From positions 1-9,615 of the forward strand of contig JAEWMK010000282.1 in assembly GCA_023457235.1 (NCBI GenBank): 9,615 bases of DNA, written 5' to 3'. The notes below the pieces were generated by a model. The model made no database searches. It was not told the origin of the DNA and saw only the letters and a list, made by a program, of their open reading frames with translations. Below, piece after piece: positions 1-6,455 of the stretch; position 1 is the first letter of the stretch, and the number at the start of each line of letters is the position of its first letter. Both the position numbers and the translations under genes were made by a program. Origin of the DNA: Bacillota bacterium. Its GTDB lineage: Bacteria > Bacillota > Bacilli > Bacillales > Bacillaceae_J.

Positions 1-920
1 GTGTTAAGCCTACTTACCCTTCTACTAAATATGGGTATATAGTGCCCAAACAAGAATCTACGGATTATATAGATGTGAGTCACTTTATTGAAAAGCCTTC
101 TGAGGAAAAAGCTATAGGTTTAATCAATAATGGTGCACTATGGAATTGTGGGGTTTTTTCATTTCGTCTGAAATATATACTAGATATTTTAAAAAGATTG
201 AATTTACCTATTGATTATGAACAATTGTATCTTCGTTACAATGAGTTACCCAAAATAAGTTTTGATTATCAAGTTGTTGAAAAAGCATCTAATATCGTTG
301 CAATAACATATAATGGGGATTGGAAAGATCTAGGAACATGGAACACCTTGACGGAAGAAATGGCTGATTCAGTTATAGGTAATGGACAAATAAGTGAAGA
401 TAGTGTAAACACACATGTTATTAATGAATTAGATTTAAGCGTGAAGGTATTGGGACTTTCAAATACTGTTGTTGCTGTAAGTCCGGATGGAATCCTTGTT
501 ACAGACAAATCAGCAAGTGCAAGATTAAAAGAAATGATAGAAGGTCATAGGCAAAGACCAATGTATGAGGAAAGACGATGGGGATGGTATCGTGTCCTTG
601 ATTTTACGAAATTAGAAAATGGGCAGGAAGTTTTAACGAAACGGATAGGCATTTTAGCTGGAAAAAATTTGAGCTATCAAATACATGAAAAACGAAGAGA
701 AATATGGACGGTTATTTCAGGTCATGGTGAATTTATTTTAGACGGAGTTCTAAAAGTAGTAAAACCTGGAGATGTGCTCGAAATTCCAATAGGTGCTAAA
801 CATGCAATACGGGCTATTGAAGATCTTGAATTTATCGAGGTACAAATGGGTAGTGAGCTTGTTGAGGAAGATATTATTCGGATTGCGATGAGATGGGAAG
901 AGATAATGGATATTTTATAG
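1..920 (+). CDS. manC: Mannose-1-phosphate guanylyltransferase with C-terminal cupin domain, 5'-truncated by the window edge
   Basis: It makes GDP-mannose from mannose-1-phosphate and GTP in the cytoplasm. The frame is open from base 3, so 305 residues are visible. The first of them (VKPTYPSTKYGYIVPK) already match the mid-domain substrate-binding segment, so the true start lies upstream. The GTG at 42 is the valine of GYIV and is not a start. About 150 residues are missing, including the Gly-rich nucleotide-binding loop, which would restore the usual length of about 455. Visible family motifs are FIEKP, WNCGVFSF, a GDWKDLGTW motif, and RPMYEERRWGWYRVLDF leading into the cupin at about residues 215-290. 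In the cupin the usual HxHxxxE is H228-E-K230-R-R-E233, with H267 further on, so one expected metal-binding His is Lys. That questions any phosphomannose isomerase activity. The gene lies 168 bases before the ACP gene, so it may belong to an upstream transcript. Confidence 0.88.
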   Translation, partial: VKPTYPSTKYGYIVPKQESTDYIDVSHFIEKPSEEKAIGLINNGALWNCGVFSFRLKYILDILKRLNLPIDYEQLYLRYNELPKISFDYQVVEKASNIVAITYNGDWKDLGTWNTLTEEMADSVIGNGQISEDSVNTHVINELDLSVKVLGLSNTVVAVSPDGILVTDKSASARLKEMIEGHRQRPMYEERRWGWYRVLDFTKLENGQEVLTKRIGILAGKNLSYQIHEKRREIWTVISGHGEFILDGVLKVVKPGDVLEIPIGAKHAIRAIEDLEFIEVQMGSELVEEDIIRIAMRWEEIMDIL

Positions 921-961
921 AGTAAGTACAATAATTAAATTAAACCTTCTATCCGTTTGCC

Positions 962-990
962 TGGAAAGAGGAACGATTATAAAATATAAT
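962..990 (+). promoter_or_regulatory. Candidate sigma-A promoter before the ACP gene
   Basis: In the 168-base gap after manC, TGGAAA (962-967, four of six matches to TTGACA) is followed after 17 bases by a perfect TATAAT (985-990). Transcription would begin near 997 and leave a leader of about 90 bases. A second TATAAT at 1012-1017 has no usable -35. An ACCGATAA at 1029-1036 resembles a sigma-D -10, but no TAAA lies at the proper distance. I saw no terminator hairpin after manC, so read-through from upstream remains possible. The AT-rich background makes chance matches common. Confidence 0.35.
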
Positions 991-1088
991 TAAGAACTTA
1001 TTTAAGTGGAATATAATATTTAGTTACAACCGATAAGTACATTTGGTTTATTAAATTTACAGGAAGTATTTTTAAGGAGTCAAAAACA

Positions 1089-1325
1089 ATGAACGAACAA
1101 AAATTACGACAAATTTTCTCTGAATCATTAGGAATTGAAGAGGAGAAAGTCACTGACGATCTTCAATATAATAGTATTGAAGAATGGGATTCAATTGCTC
1201 ATATGGCTTTGGTAGCCGCAATTGATGACGGTTTTGATATTATGATGGATACGGAAGATGTTATTGATTTGAGCTCATTTGAGAAAGCAAAGGAGATTCT
1301 AACGAAGTATGGAGTGGAGTTTTAA
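1089..1325 (+). CDS. Acyl carrier protein
   Basis: This small acidic carrier protein of 78 residues has the usual length for a free-standing ACP. The phosphopantetheine attachment site is Ser35 in the segment EEWDSIAHMALV, where DSI replaces the more common DSL. Acidic helices follow and the C-terminus is FEKAKEILTKYG. The start is supported by AAGGAG at 1074-1079, nine bases before the ATG. The FabG-like gene follows two bases after the stop, so the two are surely co-transcribed. The context (sugar-activation genes and a second acyl-activation set downstream) suggests a dedicated ACP for making an acyl group for surface glycans, not the housekeeping fatty-acid ACP. The divergent sequence around the serine agrees with this. 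The attached acyl group cannot be deduced. Confidence 0.88.
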   Translation: MNEQKLRQIFSESLGIEEEKVTDDLQYNSIEEWDSIAHMALVAAIDDGFDIMMDTEDVIDLSSFEKAKEILTKYGVEF

Positions 1326-1327
1326 GA

Positions 1328-2074
1328 ATGGGGCTTCTTAATGGAAAGGTTGCATTCATTACTGGTGCATCAAAAGGAATCGGAAGAGCAACTTCTTTTG
1401 TTTTTGCAAGTGAAGGAGCTCAACTAGTAATTAATGGGCGTGACGAACAAAGTTTAGTGGAACTTGCTAACAGCATAAAAAAAGAATTCGGTACAGAAGC
1501 GCTTATTCTCCCTTATGATGTTGCTAGCCAAGAAATGATGAAAGCAGCCTTTCAAACCATTCAGAAAAAGTTCGGTCGGCTCGATGTGCTTGTGAATAAT
1601 GCCGGGATGCTTTATGACAGTTTACTCGGGATGATTCAACAGAATAATCTTGATGAGTTGATGAATGTAAACTTGAATGCAGCTATCTATCATATGCAAT
1701 ATGCCTCAAGATTAATGGCGAGAAAACAACAAGGTTCAATTGTCAATGTTAGCTCGATTTTTGGAAGATACGGAGAAGCAGGTCAGGTTCCTTATGCTGC
1801 ATCGAAGGCCGCATTGCTTGGGGCAACGATGTCGGCAGCAAAAGAACTTGCACCCAGGAATATTCGTGTAAATGCTGTTGCACCAGGCTTTATTGAAACT
1901 GATATGACAGCCAGTATATCAGCGGAAAAATATGAAGAGCGCCTTTCTCAAATCAAAATGAAGCGAGTTGGTAAGCCAGAAGAAGTTGCTAATACGATAT
2001 TATATTTAGCATCTGATTTGTCATCTTATGTAACTGGACAAGTGATCGGTGTTGATGGTGGGATGGTTGTATAA
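1328..2074 (+). CDS. FabG-like short-chain dehydrogenase, probable 3-oxoacyl-ACP reductase
   Basis: This classical short-chain dehydrogenase has 248 residues, the normal length for FabG. The N-terminal cofactor loop is TGASKGIG (residues 12-19), NNAG follows in the central sheet, and the catalytic set is Ser143, Tyr156 and Lys160 in the YAASK motif. The C-terminal half has the PGFIETDM and GQVIGVDGG segments typical of FabG. The family reduces 3-oxoacyl-ACP to 3-hydroxyacyl-ACP with NADPH, but close relatives reduce sugars and other ketones. The start has GGAG at 1316-1319, eight bases upstream, and lies directly after the ACP gene, which favours an ACP-bound substrate. This resembles flagellar glycosylation islands where an ACP and a reductase build a hydroxyacyl group for an amino sugar. 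A probable terminator follows the gene. Confidence 0.9.
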   Translation: MGLLNGKVAFITGASKGIGRATSFVFASEGAQLVINGRDEQSLVELANSIKKEFGTEALILPYDVASQEMMKAAFQTIQKKFGRLDVLVNNAGMLYDSLLGMIQQNNLDELMNVNLNAAIYHMQYASRLMARKQQGSIVNVSSIFGRYGEAGQVPYAASKAALLGATMSAAKELAPRNIRVNAVAPGFIETDMTASISAEKYEERLSQIKMKRVGKPEEVANTILYLASDLSSYVTGQVIGVDGGMVV

Positions 2075-2095
2075 AAAGTAATAATCTGGGATGAT

Positions 2096-2132
2096 AACAG
2101 TACTGAATCTATTTTGTAGGTACTGTTTTTTT
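2096..2132 (+). terminator. Probable intrinsic terminator after the fabG-like gene
   Basis: An 8-base perfect inverted repeat, AACAGTAC (2096-2103) and GTACTGTT (2120-2127), encloses a 16-base loop. A run of seven T begins within the 3' arm (2126-2132). It starts 22 bases after the stop codon. The stem is AT-rich with only three G-C pairs and the loop is long, so termination may be partial. It would separate the ACP-fabG pair from the ligase operon. Confidence 0.6.
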
Positions 2133-2152
2133 GTGCAAAAAGATAGATTTAA

Positions 2153-2160
2153 GCCGATAA
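2153..2160 (+). promoter_or_regulatory. Sigma-D-like -10 element (GCCGATAA) before the ligase operon
   Basis: GCCGATAA matches seven of eight bases of the Bacillus flagellar sigma-D -10 consensus GCCGATAT. It sits between the probable terminator and the ligase start, about 34 bases before the ATG, where a promoter for the long downstream operon is expected. The -35 is weak: the consensus TAAA is absent at 14-16 bases upstream (TGCA at 15, CAAA only at 13). Sigma-D control would suit a flagellin-glycosylation role, but this one element is only suggestive. Confidence 0.28.
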
Positions 2161-2193
2161 AAATGATAGAGCGTTATAGGGTGTGTGAGGATA

Positions 2194-3579
2194 ATGTATT
2201 TTTGGAAAATGGATGAATATACAAATCAAATTGCAGTAATTGATAAAATACTAGGTATTATTACTTATAACAAACTTTTTGAAATGGTTCAAACTATAAA
2301 AAAACAACTTCCTATAAGTGATCGGAAACAGCTTGGCCTAATTTTATGCCAAAACCAAGCCTATCCCATAACAGCGTATTTGGCTGCTCTACAAAAACAG
2401 GATGCAGTTATGTTACTTGATGAAAAATTAGACGATATTCTTCTTAAAGGTATTATTGATACATATGAACCTGACTGGATTTTTTCTGTGGATCGGAAGC
2501 TTGAACTGACTAGTAACTATAGGTTTTCGGATCATACTTTTTTTCAAATATGGAGTAGGCTTAATAATGAAGGAACGGAGTCTATCCACGCTGATTTAGC
2601 CATGCTGCTAAGTACATCAGGAACAACTGGTAGTGCAAAATTTGTACGGTTATCTTACAAAAATTTGCAAGCTAATGCCCAATCGATTGTAGACTATTTG
2701 CCGATTGATGGTGATGAACGAGCCATTACAACACTGCCAATGCACTATTCATATGGATTATCAGTTATAAACAGCCATCTATTAGCTGGAGGTACGCTGA
2801 TCTTAACGAATGAAAGTATGCTGTCAAAGGAATTTTGGTCGTTGTTTCACAAGCACAGAGTTACCTCATTTTCTGGTGTCCCTTATACATATCAGATGCT
2901 ACAACGGTTGCGTTTTGAAAAAATGGACTTACCCTCTTTACGATGTTTTACACAAGCTGGAGGACGGCTTGCTCCAAGCCACGTTAACTATTTTACAAAA
3001 TGTGCTCAAGAAAAAGATGTACAATTTTTTGTTATGTACGGCCAAACTGAGGCGACGGCACGGATTAGTTATGTTCCCCCACAACGAATTCATGAGAAGG
3101 ATGAATCGATTGGTGTGCCAATTCCGGGTGGAAAAATGTGGGTTGATGATAGTACGTCTGAAATACTTTATGAAGGCCCAAATGTTATGATGGGTTATGC
3201 AGAAATTCGCCAGGATCTTTCCAAAGGAGACTTGCTAAATAGTTTGCTCCACACAGGAGATTTGGGAAGAGTTGATGAAGATGGTTACTTTTATATCACT
3301 GGTAGAATGAAGCGATTTATTAAACTGTTCGGCTTACGTCTTAACCTTGATGACGTTGAAAAGAGAATTGAGCAACAGCAAGGCATTGTTTCGGCATGTA
3401 TTGGAAATGATGAGCGAATGCAAGTTTTTATTGAAAAAGAAGATTTGGTGGAGAAAGTGAAACAGGATCTATTAAAAGTTTATAAACTCCATCCAAGTTC
3501 TATTAAGGTAAACGTAGTATTACAGTTGCCACGATTCAATAATGGAAAAATAAACTATAATGAGTTAAAGGATTTGTGA
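2194..3579 (+). CDS. AMP-forming acyl ligase (ANL superfamily, acyl-CoA/acyl-ACP synthetase-like)
   Basis: It activates a carboxylic acid with ATP to an acyl-adenylate and probably transfers it to a thiol, either CoA or the phosphopantetheine of a carrier protein. With the ATG at 2194 the protein has 461 residues, somewhat short for the family. Motifs in order are STSGTTGSAK (P-loop, about residues 140-149), MYGQTEATAR, HTGDLGRVDEDGYF, the hinge segment GRMKRFIKLFGLRLN, and the C-terminal catalytic Lys452 in NNGKINY. All key motifs are intact, so it should be active. The start is uncertain. GTG at 2185 adds three residues and has only a poor AGGG upstream, while the ATG has GAGG only three bases away. 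The acyl substrate cannot be read from sequence. The neighbouring ACP and LuxE/LuxC genes suggest supply of an acyl thioester to that pathway. Confidence 0.85.
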   Translation: MYFWKMDEYTNQIAVIDKILGIITYNKLFEMVQTIKKQLPISDRKQLGLILCQNQAYPITAYLAALQKQDAVMLLDEKLDDILLKGIIDTYEPDWIFSVDRKLELTSNYRFSDHTFFQIWSRLNNEGTESIHADLAMLLSTSGTTGSAKFVRLSYKNLQANAQSIVDYLPIDGDERAITTLPMHYSYGLSVINSHLLAGGTLILTNESMLSKEFWSLFHKHRVTSFSGVPYTYQMLQRLRFEKMDLPSLRCFTQAGGRLAPSHVNYFTKCAQEKDVQFFVMYGQTEATARISYVPPQRIHEKDESIGVPIPGGKMWVDDSTSEILYEGPNVMMGYAEIRQDLSKGDLLNSLLHTGDLGRVDEDGYFYITGRMKRFIKLFGLRLNLDDVEKRIEQQQGIVSACIGNDERMQVFIEKEDLVEKVKQDLLKVYKLHPSSIKVNVVLQLPRFNNGKINYNELKDL

Positions 3580-3582
3580 ACT

Positions 3583-4662
3583 ATGAGCGAGCTTACGTTT
3601 CAACAACCTTTTCAACTAAATAAGGATGAAAAACGTGCCTTTTTATTGGAGGAGTTAAATGAATTGACTGATTTTCATCAACAGCATTGTGAACCCTATC
3701 AAAATATTTTAAGGACATTGTCTTTTGTACAAGCACCTTCTACCTTGGATGAAATCCCGTATTTACCTGTCCAATTATTTAAAATGCTTGAGTTGTATTC
3801 TGTTCCAAGGGAAGAAATTTTTAAAACACTCACTTCCAGCGGGACGACATCACAGCAGGTTTCGAAAATATTTGTTAATAAGGAAACGGCAATGCTGCAA
3901 TCAAGGGCATTGGCGGCAATTGTTACCTCGTTTATTGGTAAAAAAAGATTGCCAATGTTGATTATTGATTCAAAAAACATTTTAAAAGACCGTAAAGCAT
4001 TTAGTGCACGAGGAGCAGGAATCATCGGTTTTTCAAATTTTGGCAGGGATCATTTTTATTTGCTTGATGATCATATGGAAATTGACTTTGAAGGATTGCA
4101 AAGCTTTCTTGAAAGGCATCAAGGTGAAAAAATATTGGCGTTTGGATTTACCTTCATGGTTTGGCGTTATTTTTATCAAGCGTGTAAAGCAAAAGGGATA
4201 AAGATTAACTTCAATGATGGCATATTAATTCATGGGGGCGGTTGGAAGAAGCTTCAGGAAGAGGCTGTTAGTACAAGTGATTTTAATGCAGCGATGTTGG
4301 AACAATTTCAAATTCAGCATGTGCATAATTATTATGGCATGGTGGAGCAAGTAGGGTCTATTTTTATGGAATGTGATTATGGGCATCTTCATGCTCCTGA
4401 TTATGCAGATGTAATAATTCGCGATTCTCATTCCCTTAAGTTGCTGCCCTTTCTAGAAAAGGGGCTTGTCCAAGTGTTAAGTATTCTCCCAAAAAGCTAT
4501 CCCGGGCATAGTTTGTTAACGGAAGATCTCGGAACGATTTTAGGCGAGGATGATTGCCCATGCGGCCGTATGGGAAAATATTTCACAATCGAAGGTAGGC
4601 TGCCAAAGGCTGAGTTAAGGGGTTGCAGTGATACACATGCTTTTGAGGCGGTGAGTAGATGA
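3583..4662 (+). CDS. LuxE-like acyl-protein synthetase
   Basis: The protein has 359 residues, close to the usual LuxE length. The LuxE family activates a carboxylic acid as an acyl-adenylate, takes the acyl group on a cysteine near its own C-terminus and passes it to the reductase LuxC. The phosphate-binding motif is TSSGTTSQQVSK (Ser86-Gly87-Thr88-Thr89). Further family segments are GFTFMVWRYF, ILIHGGGWKK, HNYYGMVEQ and a Cys-rich EDDCPCGRMGKYF followed by EGRLPKAELRGC. Cys348 in RGCSDTH, eleven residues from the end, sits where I recall the acyl-accepting cysteine of Vibrio LuxE. AAAGGA at 3567-3572 supports the start, three bases after the ligase stop. Its stop overlaps the start of the LuxC-like gene by four bases (ATGA), which fits the physical LuxE-LuxC partnership. 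No luciferase genes occur here. Confidence 0.85.
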   Translation: MSELTFQQPFQLNKDEKRAFLLEELNELTDFHQQHCEPYQNILRTLSFVQAPSTLDEIPYLPVQLFKMLELYSVPREEIFKTLTSSGTTSQQVSKIFVNKETAMLQSRALAAIVTSFIGKKRLPMLIIDSKNILKDRKAFSARGAGIIGFSNFGRDHFYLLDDHMEIDFEGLQSFLERHQGEKILAFGFTFMVWRYFYQACKAKGIKINFNDGILIHGGGWKKLQEEAVSTSDFNAAMLEQFQIQHVHNYYGMVEQVGSIFMECDYGHLHAPDYADVIIRDSHSLKLLPFLEKGLVQVLSILPKSYPGHSLLTEDLGTILGEDDCPCGRMGKYFTIEGRLPKAELRGCSDTHAFEAVSR

Positions 4663-5876
4663 AGTGCATGATACCGAATGTTGAAGATTGGCAAAATCAT
4701 TTTGAAGAGTTAGTAAAGTTGCCCTTTTTAGGAATGTTTGATGAAAGAGCGATTCATTTTTTAAATGCCCTTTCGAAGCAAATACTAACGAATAAACAAA
4801 TGAGACAATATCCGGAGTTAATGGCAACTGGTTTTTGGCTCAGAAAAGGGCATATCCATAAGCTGCAGGAGGATTTCAGCAAACGCCTTGAAGGCGGTTT
4901 AATTCTTCCACGCGGTGTGGTCTTTCATATTGCGCCATCCAATGTTGATTCAATTTTTCTTTATTCTTGGGTGCTTTCGTTACTTGCTGGTAATTCTAAT
5001 ATTATTCGCTTGTCAACTAGACAGGATGAGCAGTTATTAGTATTGCTTGCTCTTATCGAAAGGACGCTAGCCAAGGAAGAGTATAGCGAGCTAAGACTGC
5101 GCAATATGGTTGTATCCTATCCACATGATGATCATATAACAAAATTGCTTTCGAGTAAATGTCATGTCCGTGTTATTTGGGGCGGTGATGCTACCATTCA
5201 GGCTGTTCGGGCGATACCCTTAAAACCAATTGCTACAGAGATTGTTTTTGCAGATCGTTTTTCTTCTGTTGTATTATCGGCGGAACAGGTATTGCGTGCA
5301 AGTAATCCGGATTTTAAGCAGTTCATCCATCATTTTTATAATGACGCCTTTTGGTTTCAGCAAATGGCCTGTTCATCGCCGCGAATGGTGGCTTGGATTG
5401 GCGAGAAGGATGAGGTTGATCAAGCTCAGACGCGCTTTTGGCTAGCTGTTCAAGAGAAGCTTGAACAACGGGAGCACTCCATATCTGCTGCCTTGCATAT
5501 GACAAGGTTATCAACGGCATATTACTACGGAGCCCAAGCGGAAACTGCTGCTGTGACGGTTACAGATAGCGGATCACCGCTAAGAATTGAGATGAAGGAT
5601 TTGAATAAGAACATCCGTGAAGTCCATTGCGGCGGTGGGGTATTTCTTGAAATGGCCTTTGCAAGCTTGTCAGAGTTAGCCTCAGTTTTTAATGAAAAAG
5701 ATCAAACACTAACCTATTATGGTTTTAACAAGGATGAGTTGGCAGAGTTGGTCATGAAACTGCAAGGACGGGGAATTGACCGTATTGTTCCTGTTGGACA
5801 GGCGCTTGATTTTCATGAAATCTGGGATGGTTATCATTTATTAACGTATTTTACGAGGGAAATTGATTTGCGCTAG
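4659..5876 (+). CDS. LuxC-like acyl-CoA/acyl-protein reductase
   Basis: It belongs to the LuxC family, an aldehyde-dehydrogenase relative that reduces an acyl thioester to an aldehyde with NADPH. The 405 residues are shorter than the roughly 480 of luminous-bacterial LuxC, but all core segments are present: LPRGVVFHIAPSN (APSN at 92-95), GNSNIIRLS, VIWGGDATIQAVRAIPL (about 172-188), the catalytic Cys238 in QQMACSSPR, and the C-terminal GIDRIVPVGQALDF and WDGYHLLTYF. The start overlaps the stop of the LuxE-like gene, so the two are translationally coupled. In luminous bacteria LuxC receives its acyl group from LuxE. The same relay is expected here, giving an aldehyde or, after a further step, an alcohol or amine. 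The natural substrate is unknown. A short or functionalised acid is more likely than a long fatty acid, given the sugar context. Confidence 0.87.
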   Translation: MKCMIPNVEDWQNHFEELVKLPFLGMFDERAIHFLNALSKQILTNKQMRQYPELMATGFWLRKGHIHKLQEDFSKRLEGGLILPRGVVFHIAPSNVDSIFLYSWVLSLLAGNSNIIRLSTRQDEQLLVLLALIERTLAKEEYSELRLRNMVVSYPHDDHITKLLSSKCHVRVIWGGDATIQAVRAIPLKPIATEIVFADRFSSVVLSAEQVLRASNPDFKQFIHHFYNDAFWFQQMACSSPRMVAWIGEKDEVDQAQTRFWLAVQEKLEQREHSISAALHMTRLSTAYYYGAQAETAAVTVTDSGSPLRIEMKDLNKNIREVHCGGGVFLEMAFASLSELASVFNEKDQTLTYYGFNKDELAELVMKLQGRGIDRIVPVGQALDFHEIWDGYHLLTYFTREIDLR

Positions 5877-5890
5877 GAAAGAGGGCTTTT

Positions 5891-6427
5891 ATGCGTTTTG
5901 TAAAGTTAAGAGAAGAACATCTTGAGCAAGTTTTAAAGTGGCGCAAAAGTGAACATGTGACACGCTTTATGTATACAGATGTTGAGGATAATATAGAAAA
6001 ACAATTTCGATGGTATCAACGAATCTCTAATGACTCAACTTGCCGTTATTGGGTCATTTATATAAAGGAACAGCCTATTGGGCTTGTCTCTATAAATGAT
6101 ATTGATGACGTTAACTGCCGAGCAACTTGGGCTTATTATATAGGTGACATGAATTTTTCGATGGTTGGTGCGATGATTGGTCCATATTTATACAATTATG
6201 CGTTTGAAACATATAAGCTTCACAAGTTAAGTGGAGAAGTAATGGCAGAGAACATTAATGTTCGAAAAATACATCAAATGCATGGGAGCCGGGAAGTCGG
6301 TTTCTATAGAGACCATGTATTTAAAAATGGACAGTATCATGATATTTACATATATGAAATGCTTGCTGAAGAGTGGGAAAAGAAGAAAGTGAAATTCAGA
6401 AAGTATGTAGGAGTTTTTGAAGAGTAA
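5891..6427 (+). CDS. pseH: GNAT-family acyltransferase, probable PseH (amino-sugar N-acetyltransferase)
   Basis: PseH transfers acetyl from acetyl-CoA to the 4-amino group of UDP-4-amino-4,6-dideoxy-N-acetyl-beta-L-altrosamine, the third step to pseudaminic acid. This 178-residue protein has the PseH-like N-terminus, with LREEHLEQVLKWRKSEHVTRFM matched in short segments (LKWRKSEHV, RFM, then RWYQRI), and the GNAT core strand-helix WAYYIGDMNF. The usual Q/RxxGxG acetyl-CoA loop is degenerate (FSMVGAMIG), but the following region KLSGEVMAENINVRKIHQMHG is in register with the expected asparagine/leucine helix. AAAGAGG at 5878-5884 lies six bases before the ATG. The gene sits directly before the cytidylyltransferase, PseG and PseI genes, which is the main reason for choosing PseH. 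Another acyl donor is possible next to acyl-activation genes. Confidence 0.72.
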   Translation: MRFVKLREEHLEQVLKWRKSEHVTRFMYTDVEDNIEKQFRWYQRISNDSTCRYWVIYIKEQPIGLVSINDIDDVNCRATWAYYIGDMNFSMVGAMIGPYLYNYAFETYKLHKLSGEVMAENINVRKIHQMHGSREVGFYRDHVFKNGQYHDIYIYEMLAEEWEKKKVKFRKYVGVFEE

Positions 6428-6442
6428 TAAAGCAAGTAGATC

Positions 6443-6448
6443 GAGGAG
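6443..6448 (+). promoter_or_regulatory. Strong ribosome binding site GAGGAG fixing the cytidylyltransferase start
   Basis: GAGGAG lies seven bases before the ATG at 6456, which begins the conserved MKTIIIIQARMGSSR. An upstream in-frame ATG at 6417 would add 13 Arg/Ser-rich residues, overlap the preceding gene and lack such a site, so it is not the start. Confidence 0.85.
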
Positions 6449-6455
6449 CAAAAAC

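Noticed and set aside
42..44. GTG as a start codon for the first gene
   Set aside because: The frame is open to base 3, and upstream residues match the conserved GYGYI-type segment of guanylyltransferases. The gene is cut by the window edge.
1012..1017. Second TATAAT as the main promoter before the ACP gene
   Set aside because: No acceptable -35 lies 16-18 bases upstream.
1089..2074. Part of the housekeeping fatty-acid synthesis operon
   Set aside because: No fabD, fabF or plsX genes are nearby, the ACP is divergent around its serine, and the pair is embedded among surface-sugar genes.
3583..5876. Bioluminescence (lux) operon
   Set aside because: Only LuxE- and LuxC-like genes are present. 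No luciferase (LuxA/LuxB) or acyltransferase (LuxD) gene occurs, and the flanking genes make sugars.
6417..6455. Upstream ATG giving 13 extra residues to the cytidylyltransferase
   Set aside because: It overlaps the previous gene and adds a low-complexity Arg/Ser stretch. GAGGAG and the conserved MKTIIIIQARMGSSR start at 6456 are far better supported.
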